Shown here: piece by piece, positions 43,881 to 54,039 of the stretch
Layout of the letters: the number at the start of each line of letters is the position of its first letter
How positions within the stretch are numbered: position 1 is the stretch's first letter
NCBI RefSeq assembly: GCF_024166365.1
Contig: NC_064831.1
Location: 84,518,268-84,582,267, forward strand
Direction of reading: 5' to 3'
Source: Elephas maximus indicus
Taxonomy: Eukaryota > Chordata > Mammalia > Proboscidea > Elephantidae
DNA length: 64,000 nucleotides
Translations under genes and position numbers: made by a program
Notes under the pieces: model-generated
Databases searched by the model: none
Told to the model about the DNA's origin: nothing
The model's input: only the letters and a program-made list of their open reading frames with translations

Positions 43881-44064
43881 GCAGAGAAGGAGTTGTCGCA
43901 GTTCAAAATGGGGTTATAGGGCTTGCCTTAAAGCAGTAGTGAAGCAGAAGCACGGAAGGATTTGAGAGATGTCTAAGAGATTACAGAGGGGACCAGACGG
44001 ATGTGGGTAATGAGGGAGAAGGAGTTATCGAGGCTGAACATCATGCATGTGCCTTGAGCCTTGT
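43881..44064. other. Unassigned spacer
   Basis: No feature is recognised. Confidence 0.3.
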
Positions 44065-44800
44065 GGGGTGAAGAATGACTTTACCTTAAATAATGTGTCC
44101 TTTGTCCTTGGTTACTGCGAAATAACTAATAACTTAATAATTGAAGTGTCTTTGTTATCTAGACCTCTAGACCACACTTGGGTGGGGGGCTGGCCTGACC
44201 AGAAAGTTCACCAAGATATCAGCTGTCCTCTGGAAAAAGATTGTGGATTCTGCGGTATTTTTTGGGGGGAGGAAAGGCTGATCCAGTCAATTATGACTAT
44301 ATAATGAAGCCAATAAAGGCTGTGGACATGGAAGCTGCGTGGACTTCCTGGTTGGTGAAATACATGGATGCATTTGGAAGGGTGGCTGCATCACTTGAGA
44401 TATGGAAGCTCTACTTTGGAAACGCATACCTTACCCTATGTGTCTTTCCATTTGTATCCTTATTTACTGTGATAAAACCGTAATGATAAATAAAGCACAT
44501 TCTGTGAGTGCTGTGGGTTGTTTCAGTGAATTATTGAACCCAAAGGAGTAATGGCTGCCAAAAGGTCAGAAGTGAGGGAGCCCAGGAGTCCTGAACTTAC
44601 GACTGGCATTCAGAAAGGATAGAGGGAAACCCCTGAATCTGTACCAACAGTCAAGGTTAGGTTGTCGTGTGGGTTCCAAAACTTGAGGCTCGTGTCTGAA
44701 AGACGGTATCCTTTTAATTTGTGAGATCTGATCTAGCGCCGGGTGGCTAGGGTCGGAGGAAAGAGCATGACGTGGGCAACTCGTGTCAGAATTGAGAAAT
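44065..44800 (+). mobile_element. ERV-type solo LTR remnant
   Basis: The layout is that of a mammalian LTR: a U3-like stretch, a polyadenylation signal AATAAA at 44489-44494, then a GT-rich region ('gagtgctgtgggttgtttca') and a U5-like part with 'gaattattgaacccaaagga'. This last phrase resembles the U5 of ERVL-class LTRs. Boundaries are estimates, and no internal retroviral genes flank it. Confidence 0.5.
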
Positions 44801-45663
44801 TAATAAGTGGATATTTGGGTTTGATTGTTCCACTCGGGCCCCTGGATTTGCGCCAGTAACACGTCAGTATTAAAGGAGGAGAAGGCTGTTATAGGAGAAT
44901 AATAATGAGTTTCATGGACATGGTGAGTTTGAAATGTCTGACTGACCCCAGGAAGAGATTTTGGTGGGCAATTGGATAGGATAAGGGTCAGCAGTACAGA
45001 GATTTGGCATGGCTGGTCTTTAGGTGGTAGTTGAAGTTACAGGATTATGTGTGATCTTTTTAAGAGACTGGCTAGAGCAAGAAGAAGGTCAGAAAGGAAA
45101 CTCAGGCATTTCTCTTTCTGGTTGGCTAGGTGATGAACAAATTCCAATTCGTTTGATTTAGAAGGTGAGGATGATTACTTCAGGTCATTCTCTAAAGAGT
45201 GGGGACAAATTCTCCCCTTCTTTGGCCTTTAAAGTGTTTGATAGCCTGAACTTGGCCAGTGGGAGGAGGTCATCAAGGTGAAGAAGCAAACAAGAGCCAG
45301 CTGAAGCAGTAGAGTGACAAGGGGCTTGTTGAAAGCTGGTTTTTCAGAATTTGAGCCCATATAATTTTCACAAGTTAGAATTTTTACCATATATCCTCTT
45401 AATTTGTTATTTCTAGGATTGAAAAACACTCATTTATCGTTTATGTATGTCATGTTCATTGTAAATTTATCAGATTATTTTCTATGTCACACACACATTG
45501 GCCAGTGCTCTTTTGGAGCGGCTGCTCATACAGATGTCACCAGAATATGTGAGCTTTCTCTGGTGCTCAGAGTTAAGTAGCAGGCTTTTTAAAAAAAGTG
45601 TTACAACATAACTGAAATAAACAGATACTCATTCTTTCATCCAAAAACTACTAATTGAGCATC
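44801..45663. other. Unassigned sequence
   Basis: Nothing firm is recognised. A minus-strand frame of 66 codons (45429-45229) has no motif. Confidence 0.3.
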
Positions 45664-45828
45664 TGCCCTGGTGGCGTAGTGGTTAAGAGCTACGGCTGCT
45701 AACCAAAAGATCGGCAGTTCAAATCCACCAGACACTCCTTGGAAACCCTGTGGGGCAGTTCTGCTCCATCCTATAGGGTTGCTATGAGTTGGAACTGACT
45801 AGATGGCATGGGTTTGATTTTTTTCGGT
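45664..45828 (+). mobile_element. tRNA-headed AfroSINE, body type S, close to consensus
   Basis: This is one of the best preserved short-body copies: 'tgccctggtggcgtagtggt', 'aaccaaaagatcggcagttc', 'ctccttggaaaccctgtggg', 'gctatgagttggaactgact' and a T-rich end. No obvious flanking duplication remains. Confidence 0.93.
45672..45726 (+). promoter_or_regulatory. RNA polymerase III A and B boxes of the SINE
   Basis: TGGCGTAGTGG (45672-45682) fits the A box consensus TRGYNNARNGG and AGTTCAAATCC (45716-45726) is close to the B box GGTTCGANTCC. Their spacing is that of tRNA genes. The same pair recurs in the other complete AfroSINEs of this window. Confidence 0.7.
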
Positions 45829-46068
45829 TTATGTGTGCTTTGTGCTAGAGATTTAGTGGTGGGAAACAAACAAACAGATCCCTGTTCTCTCAGTGTTAAC
45901 AGCTTAGAGTAGACGTCAGAGAATTTAACAGGTGATTTCCAATAAGGGGCATTGCTTGCTAATGATAAGGTACAAGGTACTACAAGAGGATGTCACGAAG
46001 GACTACCTCCAGGGGAGGTGCTGCTTAGCTTAGCAGGGAGGGTAACCAAGGACTACCAGGAGAAGCAG
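45829..46068. other. Unassigned spacer
   Basis: A weak old-LINE feel ('ggtgatttccaataagg', 'acaagaggatgtcacgaagg') cannot be assigned. Confidence 0.3.
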
Positions 46069-46280
46069 TCCCTGGATACTGCAAATGGTTTGCGCTAGAA
46101 TATTAACCTAAAGGTTGGCTGTTTGAACCTACTCCGTGGCACCTGGAAGAAAGGCCTGGTGATCTGTTTCCACAAAGATTACAGCAATGGAAACTCTGTG
46201 GAGAAGCTCTGCTCTGTAACATGTGGGGTTGCTGTGAGCTGGACTCAGCTCTATGGCAGCAGGTTTGGTGTTTGGTTTAC
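46069..46280 (+). mobile_element. tRNA-headed AfroSINE, body type C
   Basis: The head is decayed ('gatactgcaaatggtttgcg'). The middle joins 'ggaagaaaggcctggtgatc' to 'tttccacaaagattacagca', showing B and L parts in one molecule. It ends 'ggcagcaggtttggtgtttg'. Confidence 0.83.
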
Positions 46281-46669
46281 TAGGAGAAGCAGTGGGTAAG
46301 AGCCCTTGGGGCAGGGGCATCAGCATGGAGGAAGAGTTGGAAAGTACAAAGAGGTTGCTTTGAGAAATTGATGGAGGGATGCATTTGAGGAAGTGAAAGT
46401 TTAAGGTAATAAATTACTAATGTGTTAATTATAAATTGGCTGATATGTAAGAGTATTCAGGAGAGCTCTGTAAACCAATCAGGAAAACTAAAAAGAAAGT
46501 AGAAACTCATTGGTGTGACTCTGACCATGTTCTGAGAAGTAAAGAATCTCTTCAGATCCAAGACCCAAAGGAGGTGGCCATGCCACAAACAAAACTAAAC
46601 TAAAGGAAAAAGATTGTGCAATATTTTTTGGGGGGAGCAAGGGGTACTATTTTTTAGCGGTACGAAACA
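46281..46669. other. Unassigned sequence
   Basis: Nothing is recognised; the G-run at 46629-46635 is low complexity. Confidence 0.3.
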
Positions 46670-46681
46670 TGTTTTGAGTTT

Positions 46682-46837
46682 GTCGTTGGGTGCCGTTGAG
46701 TCGATTCCAACTCGTAGCCACCCTACAAGATAGAGTAGAACTGCCCCGTAGGGTTTCCAAGGAGCAGCTGGTAGATTTGAACTGCTGACCTTTTGGTTAG
46801 CAGCCTGAGTTTTTAACCACTTCACCATCAGTGCTCC
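46682..46837 (-). mobile_element. tRNA-headed AfroSINE, shortened body
   Basis: Minus-strand copy: tail 'ttgggtgccgttgagtcgat', middle 'gtttccaaggagcagctggt', head 'taaccacttcaccatcagtg'. A perfect 12-base duplication TGTTTTGAGTTT lies at 46670-46681 and 46838-46849, so the insertion is exact and fairly young. Confidence 0.94.
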
Positions 46838-47029
46838 TGTTTTGAGTTTAGTAGGAAAATTTAGGTACTACAACAGAAAAACACATTATACTACTTAAGC
46901 CGAAATAACCAAAATTATTGCTGTGAGAATCTTTCTTAATGTAAAAGCTACATGTAATTTTCTTAACTCCGTAGGTTTATAGGATGCAATGACCTTTGGG
47001 ATCAGCTCTTCTAGCTTCTGTTGACTCTA

Positions 47030-47110
47030 TCTTCCAGATGAATAAGCTGAGGCCCAGAGGTGCTGCAGGCTTGCTTACCCTCACACAGTCAGCTGGTGGC
47101 AAAGTCTGTC
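47030..47110 (-). mobile_element. MIR fragment
   Basis: The run 'ccagatgaataagctgaggc', 'ttaccctcacacagtcagct' matches the inverted MIR core. Confidence 0.6.
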
Positions 47111-47921
47111 CCATAAAATGTGTGTGGATCTCTTTGTCCTACAGGGACTTGAATGTTTCTAGTCTGTTGTGGGAACAGACGCTGTAATTAACCATGTTTT
47201 TTTATGGCAGTGGGTTTTGGGTGGCCTTCTTCTAGAAGTCTTTAACTCCATAGAGCCACTTCCATTTTCCTCCTTTTCTCCTTTTTAGTATGTTCTTCTC
47301 CTCACATAGTTTAGTGTTTTGAATTATGTAAGCATCCGTGGCAGCAGTTGCCTTCGGCATTTTAGGCCTGTCTAAACAGGTAGAATTGCTCTGACATTTC
47401 TTTCATGATCTTCAATTTCATTTGAGTTGGCACAGAGACATTACCAAGAAATGAGACAAAAGTTTTTCAGGAAGTTCCTTCTCTGTTAATATTTGAACCA
47501 GAAGATACGGTGGAACTGAGAAGGTACATTACCAGTTGTCTTCAAACTTCATGAAATATTTATGTGTAGAAAAAAAAAAGTTGAACCAGTGGGGTGTGGC
47601 CCAGGTCATTAAAAAAAGATTGGTGTTGGTTGGCTTTGTTATCTGCTTCCCCTCCAACTTCCAGCTGTGCGTCAATTTCTAGCTTTATTACGGTGAACCC
47701 AAGACCCTAAATCATTAGTTCATTGCTTAGTTTTTGTGTTCAGTTGTTAACATGTGCCTTTTCATTGATAACTTTTTTTTTTTTTCATGAAAGAACTCTT
47801 TACTTTTCCCAGCTTACAAAACACTCAGGCTCCATTACTAGGCATTTCATGTCAGCTGCCTGACATGGCTGAGCTTCAGCTCGGTGGAGATATTGTTTTA
47901 GTCTTTCAGATCCTCTCAGGA
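47111..47921. other. Unassigned sequence
   Basis: No repeat or exon is recognised. A T-run lies at 47770-47785. Confidence 0.3.
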
Positions 47922-48112
47922 GCCATTGGTGGTTGAGTGATAGAGTTCTTGCCTTCCACGTGGGAGACCTGGGTTCGATTCCTAGCCAATGCACCACATG
48001 CGCAGCCACCACTCTTCTGTCAGTGAAACTTGTGTGTTGCTGTGATGGTGAATGGGTTTCAGCAGAGCTTCCAGACTAAGGGGCCAACACAACCGCAGCA
48101 GCCAACAACAGC
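47922..48112 (+). mobile_element. tRNA-Gly-headed SINE, best preserved head
   Basis: Bases 47922-47993 are an almost intact tRNA-Gly copy: 'gccattggtggttgagtgat' (acceptor and D arm), an anticodon-loop TCC in 'gccttccacgtgg', and a T arm with the perfect B box GGTTCGATTCC (47972-47982), closed by 'gccaatgca'. 'catgcgcagccaccac' follows, then RTE 5'-end sequence ('gtgtgttgctgtgatggtga', 'cagcagagcttccagactaa') and an abrupt jump to a tail ('ggggccaacacaaccgcagc'). The last part of the body seen in the copy at 35577 is missing here. Confidence 0.88.
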
Positions 48113-48134
48113 CATCTTCTCCGGAACCCTCTTA

Positions 48135-48225
48135 GTTAAGATTCTTATCCCCATTTTATAGAAGAGAACACTGAAATTCAGAGAAGCTAAGTAACTTGTG
48201 CAAGGTCACCCAGTTGCCCTTGTGA
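48135..48225 (-). mobile_element. MIR fragment
   Basis: 'cttatccccattttatagaa', 'gagaagctaagtaacttgtg' and 'caaggtcacccag' are the inverted MIR core in order. Confidence 0.85.
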
Positions 48226-48858
48226 TTTTACATTCCCCTCTATTATTCCATTTTGAGTCAGTGCTATTTCAACTGCACTTCTGCTCGGCCTTGTATTCCA
48301 GTTAAGTCGTTTAACCAAAAGACTAGAGGATCTCCAAGACCCATTCCAACTGAGATTCTAGAAATTTCTCTGCATCCTGAGTTTGGAAGCAGCTGCTATA
48401 CGCATTCTCCTCCTTCCACAGGCTGAACCTAGAGGTGAAACCCTTCACTGCAGCATATGCTTCAAAAGCCGCAGTGAGGGAGCCCAGAAATCCTGCTGAG
48501 CCTTGTTCTGGAGATCAGCTTGGTACGCTTTTGATAAATAGATCTCTTGAGAGCTGTTTCCTGCCAGACGATTGTGAGTACACGAAGCTGAAGACTCTGG
48601 AAAAGTCTCTGTCCTTCATCTGACCCAAGCGATGCCATAAATGCTTTATTCTCAGATTTGTGGAACAAAGCAAGCAGTCACCACTCTCTAAATACCATGC
48701 CTAATTCCTGAATGTTCATGTGAGAACCACCTGAATGTGTTTTTATATTTTTAAACTGATTTAAACTTTTAAATATACACAGATGTTGACATTTTCGAAC
48801 CCAAATAAAACTCTTGTGGTGCTTTTAATTAGATGTAGGTGCTTTTCTGTTTTGTTTG
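48226..48858. other. Unassigned sequence with splice-like motifs
   Basis: A pyrimidine tract ending in CAG at 48420 ('attctcctccttccacag') and a GTGAGT at 48574 would frame a 153-base exon. The peptide in between is not recognised and the donor has T before GT. I do not call an exon. Confidence 0.25.
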
Positions 48859-48912
48859 TCCCTCCCTCCCTCCCTCCTTCCTTCCCTCCTTTCTTTTCTT
48901 CCTTTCTTTATT
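48859..48912 (+). repeat. (CCCT)n / pyrimidine microsatellite
   Basis: Four CCCT units grade into CTTC/CTTT repeats. The whole tract is pure pyrimidine on this strand, so a triplex (H-DNA) form is possible. Confidence 0.95.
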
Positions 48913-48934
48913 TCTAAGCATTAAACCAGAACAA

Positions 48935-49033
48935 CCAAACCCATTGCCGTGGAGTCAATTCTGACGCATAGTGATCCTACAGACCCAATAGGACAGAGTA
49001 GAACTGCCCCCTAGGGTTTCCAAGGCTGTACCA
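48935..49033 (-). mobile_element. AfroSINE, tail half
   Basis: The minus-strand tail ('aacccattgccgtggagtca', 'ccccctagggtttccaaggc') is present; the head is missing. Confidence 0.85.
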
Positions 49034-49147
49034 TATTTTTTATGCAGATACCGTGCGTTATATGTTTTTGCAAACCACACAACCCACCCATATATTTTCA
49101 TAAATGTGCTATACCAGTATTTTTTTTACATGTTACTGACTTTAATT

Positions 49148-49218
49148 TCAGAGTATATATATATATTTTCAGTATATATATATATAATTTCAGTGTATAT
49201 ATATATTTTTTTTTCTCT
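49148..49218 (+). repeat. Three-unit AT-rich minisatellite
   Basis: Three units of about 22 bases are built as 'tttcag' plus a variable base or two, then (TA)n. The units start near 49148, 49169 and 49189. A T-run follows. Confidence 0.85.
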
Positions 49219-49934
49219 GTCCAATGGATTTAATATTACTGAGATAAAACCGACCTCATGGAAACTTCATTTAAAGTAGGTATTTTCCTAAACCAAGTGC
49301 AACCAGTGGTGAACTGAACAGGCTTATGATGGAAATGGACGCCATGTTGAAACCAAAGAGTACGAATGTATGAAGTGCTAGAAATTAGCAAGTAAGAAAT
49401 GATCCTAGGCCTAAAGCTACAAGAACAAGATGTTTATATTTTATTGCTTTCATAAATCTTAAACTGACACATAGTTTTTGATAATCAATGTCTTTGAAAT
49501 CAACAAATAAAAGTCACCAGTAGAAATTATGTTTTCATCTCAAAATAGCTCGTTTTAGTTTATTGACTCATTATCATCGTTGTTTCTCATTCTCATAGGA
49601 AGGCCATTCCTTTTCAAGAATTTAGAAATCCGGGTGAAACCCACCTTGAAATCTGAGATTCCGCGTTCATTTGCAAGAAACTTCACTTTGATATGAATTG
49701 CGACAGTACAGACAGCTTGATTTTATTGCCTTAGAGGAATAATCCACTCTTTCAAGTTGTTCTCCAACTCAGGCCATTTTGCTTTGGGCCCATGACATGA
49801 GTGTTTCAGCGGATTCATTTTCTCTGGCTCCTTTCTCCATTGGTGAATGGTTGACTCTCTAACCTCGAACTCTCTTGCTGCCATTCTGTTGCTTGTTTCT
49901 TCTGCCCTTGGAACACTTTCAGTCTGAAGTCAGT
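49219..49934. other. Unassigned sequence
   Basis: No gene or repeat is firmly recognised. The stretch 49590-49800 has the look of an old repeat ('tttcaagttgttctccaact', 'cttcactttgatatgaattg') but I cannot place it. Confidence 0.3.
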
Positions 49935-49945
49935 AGTGTAGGACT

Positions 49946-50115
49946 GGAAACACTGGTGGTGTAGTGGCTAAGTGCTCCGGCTACTAACCAAAAGGTTAGC
50001 AGTTCAAATCCACCTGGCACTCCTTGGAAACTTTATGGGGCAGTTCTACTCTGTCCTATAGGCTCTCTATGAGTCGGAATCAACTCGATGGCAACAGGTT
50101 TGTTTTTTTTTGGTT
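49946..50115 (+). mobile_element. tRNA-headed AfroSINE, body type S
   Basis: The complete copy runs from 'ggaaacactggtggtgtagt' to 'ggcaacaggtttgttttttt'. AGTGTAGGACT (49935-49945) and AGTGCAGGACT (50116-50126) are its 11-base duplication with one mismatch. Confidence 0.94.
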
Positions 50116-50126
50116 AGTGCAGGACT

Positions 50127-50991
50127 TGTATTTAACCCCTGCCATGATCCTAAAAGGGTTCTAAGATTTAGATTTGTAAACTGAAAAAATATGCACATTA
50201 TAATCATTAACTGGCTGGTTCTAGCAAAGAGATCGCAGAATTCAAATGTGAGGTGTACAAAAAGCAAGGGTCTTTTTATATTATCGCAAGCTTATGACTA
50301 AGGTGACTTATGACCATTGATCAAGGACATTGGTGCTAGTGAGACATAATTAGACTATGAAATACACAGACCTAACATAGATTAATGGTTTCGTTATGAT
50401 GATTTGATAAGGTTTTCAATTCAACTGTTGAACCAAGAGCAATCAAATATCAGTTTTGCTTTGTTTACTCTTTCAATTAGAAGCAGAGTTGGAAGGTAAT
50501 TCTGATAATTATGTCAGTGAAGACTGAGTTGAGATTCCTGTCGACAGTTACTTGATGCCATTTATGCCAGTGTAGGCTTCGCTTTGTTTATGCTTCCAGT
50601 TGATGGCATGTGATTTATGGACAAGCTTCAGTAGGTTCAAGGTTCCGACTGATGACTCAAAAGTGACGGGGATATAATTGCAACTGAAATTCATAGAAAC
50701 AAAAGCACTATTACACTAGTTTATTTTATGATTACCAGGCCATAACCAAATTCAATCCATGACTTCTTGATGATCGCTTATACCTTTATTATACAAATAT
50801 GATCAAAGTAACATTTTAGGACTATTGAATGAGAGTAAATGAGGCCAAAATTCACTTCTAGAAATGAGATGAGATATGCATGTTATATGCATGAGTTCAC
50901 TATGCCAGAAGTTTTTTTTTTACATAGTTTCATTGTTTGCACTTGTTACGTGTGTGCGTTATTTATGTGGGCGAAAATTTGCGAAAAAATG
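50127..50991. other. Unassigned sequence
   Basis: Nothing is recognised. It is AT-rich, with a T-run near 50912. Confidence 0.3.
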
Positions 50992-51109
50992 TGGTAATCT
51001 TTACAGAAGCAGACTGCCACATCTTTCTCCTGCAGAGAGGCTGGTGGGTTTGGACCACGCACCTTTCCATTAGCGGCCAAACGCTTAAAAACTGCACCAC
51101 CAGGGCTCC
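50992..51109 (-). mobile_element. AfroSINE head half, 3' part missing
   Basis: Head and long middle are present on the minus strand ('gcagaaagatgtggcagtct' in consensus; here RC of 'agactgccacatctttctcc'), but the RTE-like tail is gone. Loss of the 3' end is not the normal truncation of a retrotransposed copy, so a later deletion is likely. Confidence 0.8.
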
Positions 51110-51212
51110 ATTTTTAAGCGTTAGAAACCATTTTTAAAATGAGATTTTTAAAGAATCTACAGTATACAATGGAGCTGAAATCTTTTCTGGTTGATATAGT
51201 CTTGGAAACCCT

Positions 51213-51381
51213 GGGAAACCATGGTGGCGTAGTGGTTAAGAGCCATGGCTGCTAACCAGAAGGTCAGCAGTTCAGATCCACCAGGCACTCCTTGGAAACT
51301 CTATGGGGCAGTTCTACTCTGTCCTGTGGAGTTGCTATGAATTGGAATCGGCTTGACAGCAACGGGTTTAGTTTTGTTTTG
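51213..51381 (+). mobile_element. tRNA-headed AfroSINE, body type S
   Basis: The complete copy runs from 'gggaaaccatggtggcgtag' to 'gggtttagttttgttttg'. The A and B boxes are readable ('tggcgtagtgg', 'cagttcagatcc'). Confidence 0.93.
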
Positions 51382-52542
51382 ATGTTGGAGACTGGAGTTA
51401 CTTCTGCTGAAGGCTCTGTTTATCTCCATGGTGGCTTCTGAGATACTTCCTAGGCACCCTCCTTTAGTCTGAATATAGAGGACGTGATGGCAGATGCTAA
51501 ACTGATATGGGTGACAGTGTGAAGTGGGAGGGGGTACTTGCCATCTGATGTCCTGTGCACAATCTCATGCACCTTTGAGAAGAACACTCATCAGTGTTCT
51601 TTGCATTCGTTCCACTCAGAATTTAGTCATTTTATGGTATGTTATGAATGATGACTTGTTTTTTTGGTTAAATAACTTTTTTTTTAATATGAAAATCTGC
51701 TGATTGATTCTGGATGTCTTGTTTGCACAGTTTTGATGGTTGCTCTAGTTTGTAAAAACATTCTGAATCAAACCATTCAGAACCTATCTATGGATCCGAC
51801 CATTCAGCACCTGTCTATGAAATGCCATTTCTTTCTTTCTTTTTTTTTTTTTTAAAGAATGCCTGCCCCTGGGCTTGGTTTTAAAACAGATACCAACTGA
51901 GGGATATGGCCTCTGATGCTGAGATGGAGAATGACATGGGTGTTTAGAGTATTCACTAATTAAGGTACCTTCTCATAATTGCCATTGGTAGAGATCTGTT
52001 TGAGAAGGTGCAGCTCACCAAGCTCATTCTTAGTACTTTTCGGGAAATGTAGCCAGAAATAAACAGCTTTTGGAAATGGCCTGGGGTCATTTTGTGAAAC
52101 ACAGCAGAAAACTGGCAACAAATGTGTCTCGAAAGTGAATTTTCTGTGCACGTGCTCAAATAATGTGGTTTTTCAAATTATCGTGAGTTCCATGAAACCC
52201 ACAGTTTCATTACTCATGTCAAGTTTTTTTTTTTTTTTTTCTTTCTTGAGTGAAGCAATGAAATTTGGGGAGTCTGACTTAAGATTATATATTAGACATT
52301 GAGCAAGCTAGGTCAAGGAAATACAGAATTAGAAGGAATGATCTTTGGGTGATTTGAATCAAGCATCACTTAACTTCCATCTGCTGACATGGCTTTTTTG
52401 AAGGTTACCATCTCTCTCATGGTCAAGTCCAATGTCTTTATTCTCTATGGCTTCTGCAGAATTTACTCCTTGGACACCTTGCTTCCTGTTGCTTCCTTTC
52501 CCTGACTGCTTCTTCTCTCTCCATTCTGTTGATTTTCCTCTT
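51382..52542. other. Unassigned, 1.2 kb
   Basis: No element is recognised. T-runs lie at 51840-51853 and 52221-52240. Confidence 0.3.
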
Positions 52543-52862
52543 TATTTAATTTTTTTTATTGTACTTTAGATGAAAGGTTACAGAGCAAACAAGTTTCTCA
52601 TTAAATAATTAAAACACATATTGTTTTGTGGCATTGGTTGCCAACCCCACGACATGTCAACACTCTCTACTTCTCGACCTTGGGTTCCCCATTACTAACT
52701 TTCCTGTCCCCTCCTGCCTTCCTGTCCTTGCCCCTGGGCTGGTGTGCCCATTTTGTCTCATTTTGTTTTATGGGCCTACCTAATCTTTGTCTAAAGGGCG
52801 AAGCGCGGGAGTGACTTCATTACTGAGCTATAAGCGTGTCTGGGGGCCATATTCTCAGGGCG
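52543..52862 (-). mobile_element. L1 3' UTR, minus strand
   Basis: The inverted L1 end begins with 'tttttttattgtactttaga' and runs through 'cccctcctgccttcctgtcc' to 'gtctgggggccatattctca'. It corresponds to the end of the 3' UTR of the copy at 16368-19857 ('cataaaacaaaatgagatta' there). Only about 320 bases are present. Confidence 0.8.
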
Positions 52863-52959
52863 AAATGCCGCTTCTTGATGGTGACAGTGATTCGAAGCTG
52901 ACTGACTTATTTAGAACTTACAAAGCATTGTCAGTGTTATTATTCTTTATACTGTGATA

Positions 52960-53011
52960 AAACATGGTATGAACCAGCCATGACATACCCATATATGTTC
53001 ATACCGTGTTC
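52960..53011. other. Short inverted repeat (hairpin)
   Basis: ACATGGTATGAAC (52962-52974) and GTTCATACCGTGT (52997-53009) pair with one mismatch across a 22-base loop. It could be a tiny MITE remnant or chance. Confidence 0.5.
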
Positions 53012-53082
53012 TGGTATGTTAATATATCATTTTTCTGGAAATAATCACTAGAAACTAAAAAACAAACAACAACAACAAAAAG

Positions 53083-53282
53083 CAGGTGGCATCAAGTTGA
53101 TTCCTATTCATGGCGACCCCGTGTGTTTCAGAGTAGAACTGTGTTCCATAGTGTTTTCAATGGCTGTGACCTTTTGGAAGCAGATCCCAGGCCTTTCTTT
53201 TGAGACTAGTGTGGGTGGGTTCGAACCACCAACCCTCTTATTAATAGTCCAGTGCTGAATCCCTTGTACCACCCAGGGACTC
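53083..53282 (-). mobile_element. tRNA-headed AfroSINE, body type B
   Basis: A (CAA)n run precedes the tail ('gcatcaagttgattcctatt'). The head ends 'gtaccacccagggactc'. TAGAAACT occurs on both sides (about 53050 and 53284) as a possible short duplication. Confidence 0.88.
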
Positions 53283-53291
53283 GTAGAAACT

Positions 53292-53792
53292 GAGCAGTGG
53301 TTTCTTTAGGGAGATGGTCAATTCTGACTGAGTCACTTTTTATCATGTGTCTTTCTCTGCACAATTACAAGTTCTAAGGAGGTACCTTTAAAAAAACATT
53401 GCCAGGGTTAATTGGAGAGTGAGATTACAGACCTTTTTTGTTGTCTTTAAAATATCATTTTTAAAAACTAATCTTTGGACAGGAGAATATTAAAAATAAT
53501 TTGAATTTATTTAACATTTTAAAACTTCTAAAAAAATCTTTGCCCTTTATTGTTAAATTTTATCAGTGCTACATCTTCTCTGAGATAAGAAGAATGAACA
53601 CTATAGACTATTACAGTCATTTAAATGATTAAGGAGAGAAAAGTTTCTACAATTTTTTGGTTTATTCAACAAAACTTCCTGGAGGCCAGCCTTTGATGAG
53701 GCAGGCATAGGGTGGGTGGGACCGCTTAAGAAACTTCTACCCTTAGGGAGCCAGTAATGGGGAACACAGAGGGCCACAGCTTTATGGCTCCC
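53292..53792. other. Unassigned sequence
   Basis: No element is recognised with confidence. Confidence 0.3.
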
Positions 53793-53802
53793 TTAACTCA
53801 CC

Positions 53803-54001
53803 GTGGAGTTACTGCGTGGTGTAAACAGTTAACGCACTCAGCTGCTGGCTAAAAGTTTGATGGGTTGACTTTATTTAGAGACACTCTGGAAGAAAGGCTT
53901 GGTGATCTACTTCTGAAAAATCAGCCATTGAAAATCCATTTCTACTCGGATGGATACACACAGGGTCACCATGAGTCAGAACTGACTCAAGGGCAACAGG
54001 T
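53803..54001 (+). mobile_element. tRNA-headed AfroSINE, body type B
   Basis: The copy runs from 'gtggagttactgcgtggtgt' through 'ggtgatctacttctgaaaaa' to 'gactcaagggcaacaggt'. TTAACTCACC flanks it at 53793-53802 and 54002-54011, a perfect 10-base duplication. Confidence 0.94.
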
Positions 54002-54039
54002 TTAACTCACCACAGCCCAGTTAAAGGGAAAACTGAATT

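Noticed and set aside
47922-47993. Apparent tRNA-Gly gene
   Set aside because: Arms contain mismatches and the sequence continues directly into an RTE-derived body shared with two other copies, so it is the head of a SINE.
48421-48573. Possible internal exon between a CAG acceptor and a GTGAGT donor
   Set aside because: The donor has T before GT, the peptide is not recognised, and the open frame of the region begins with GTG and not ATG.
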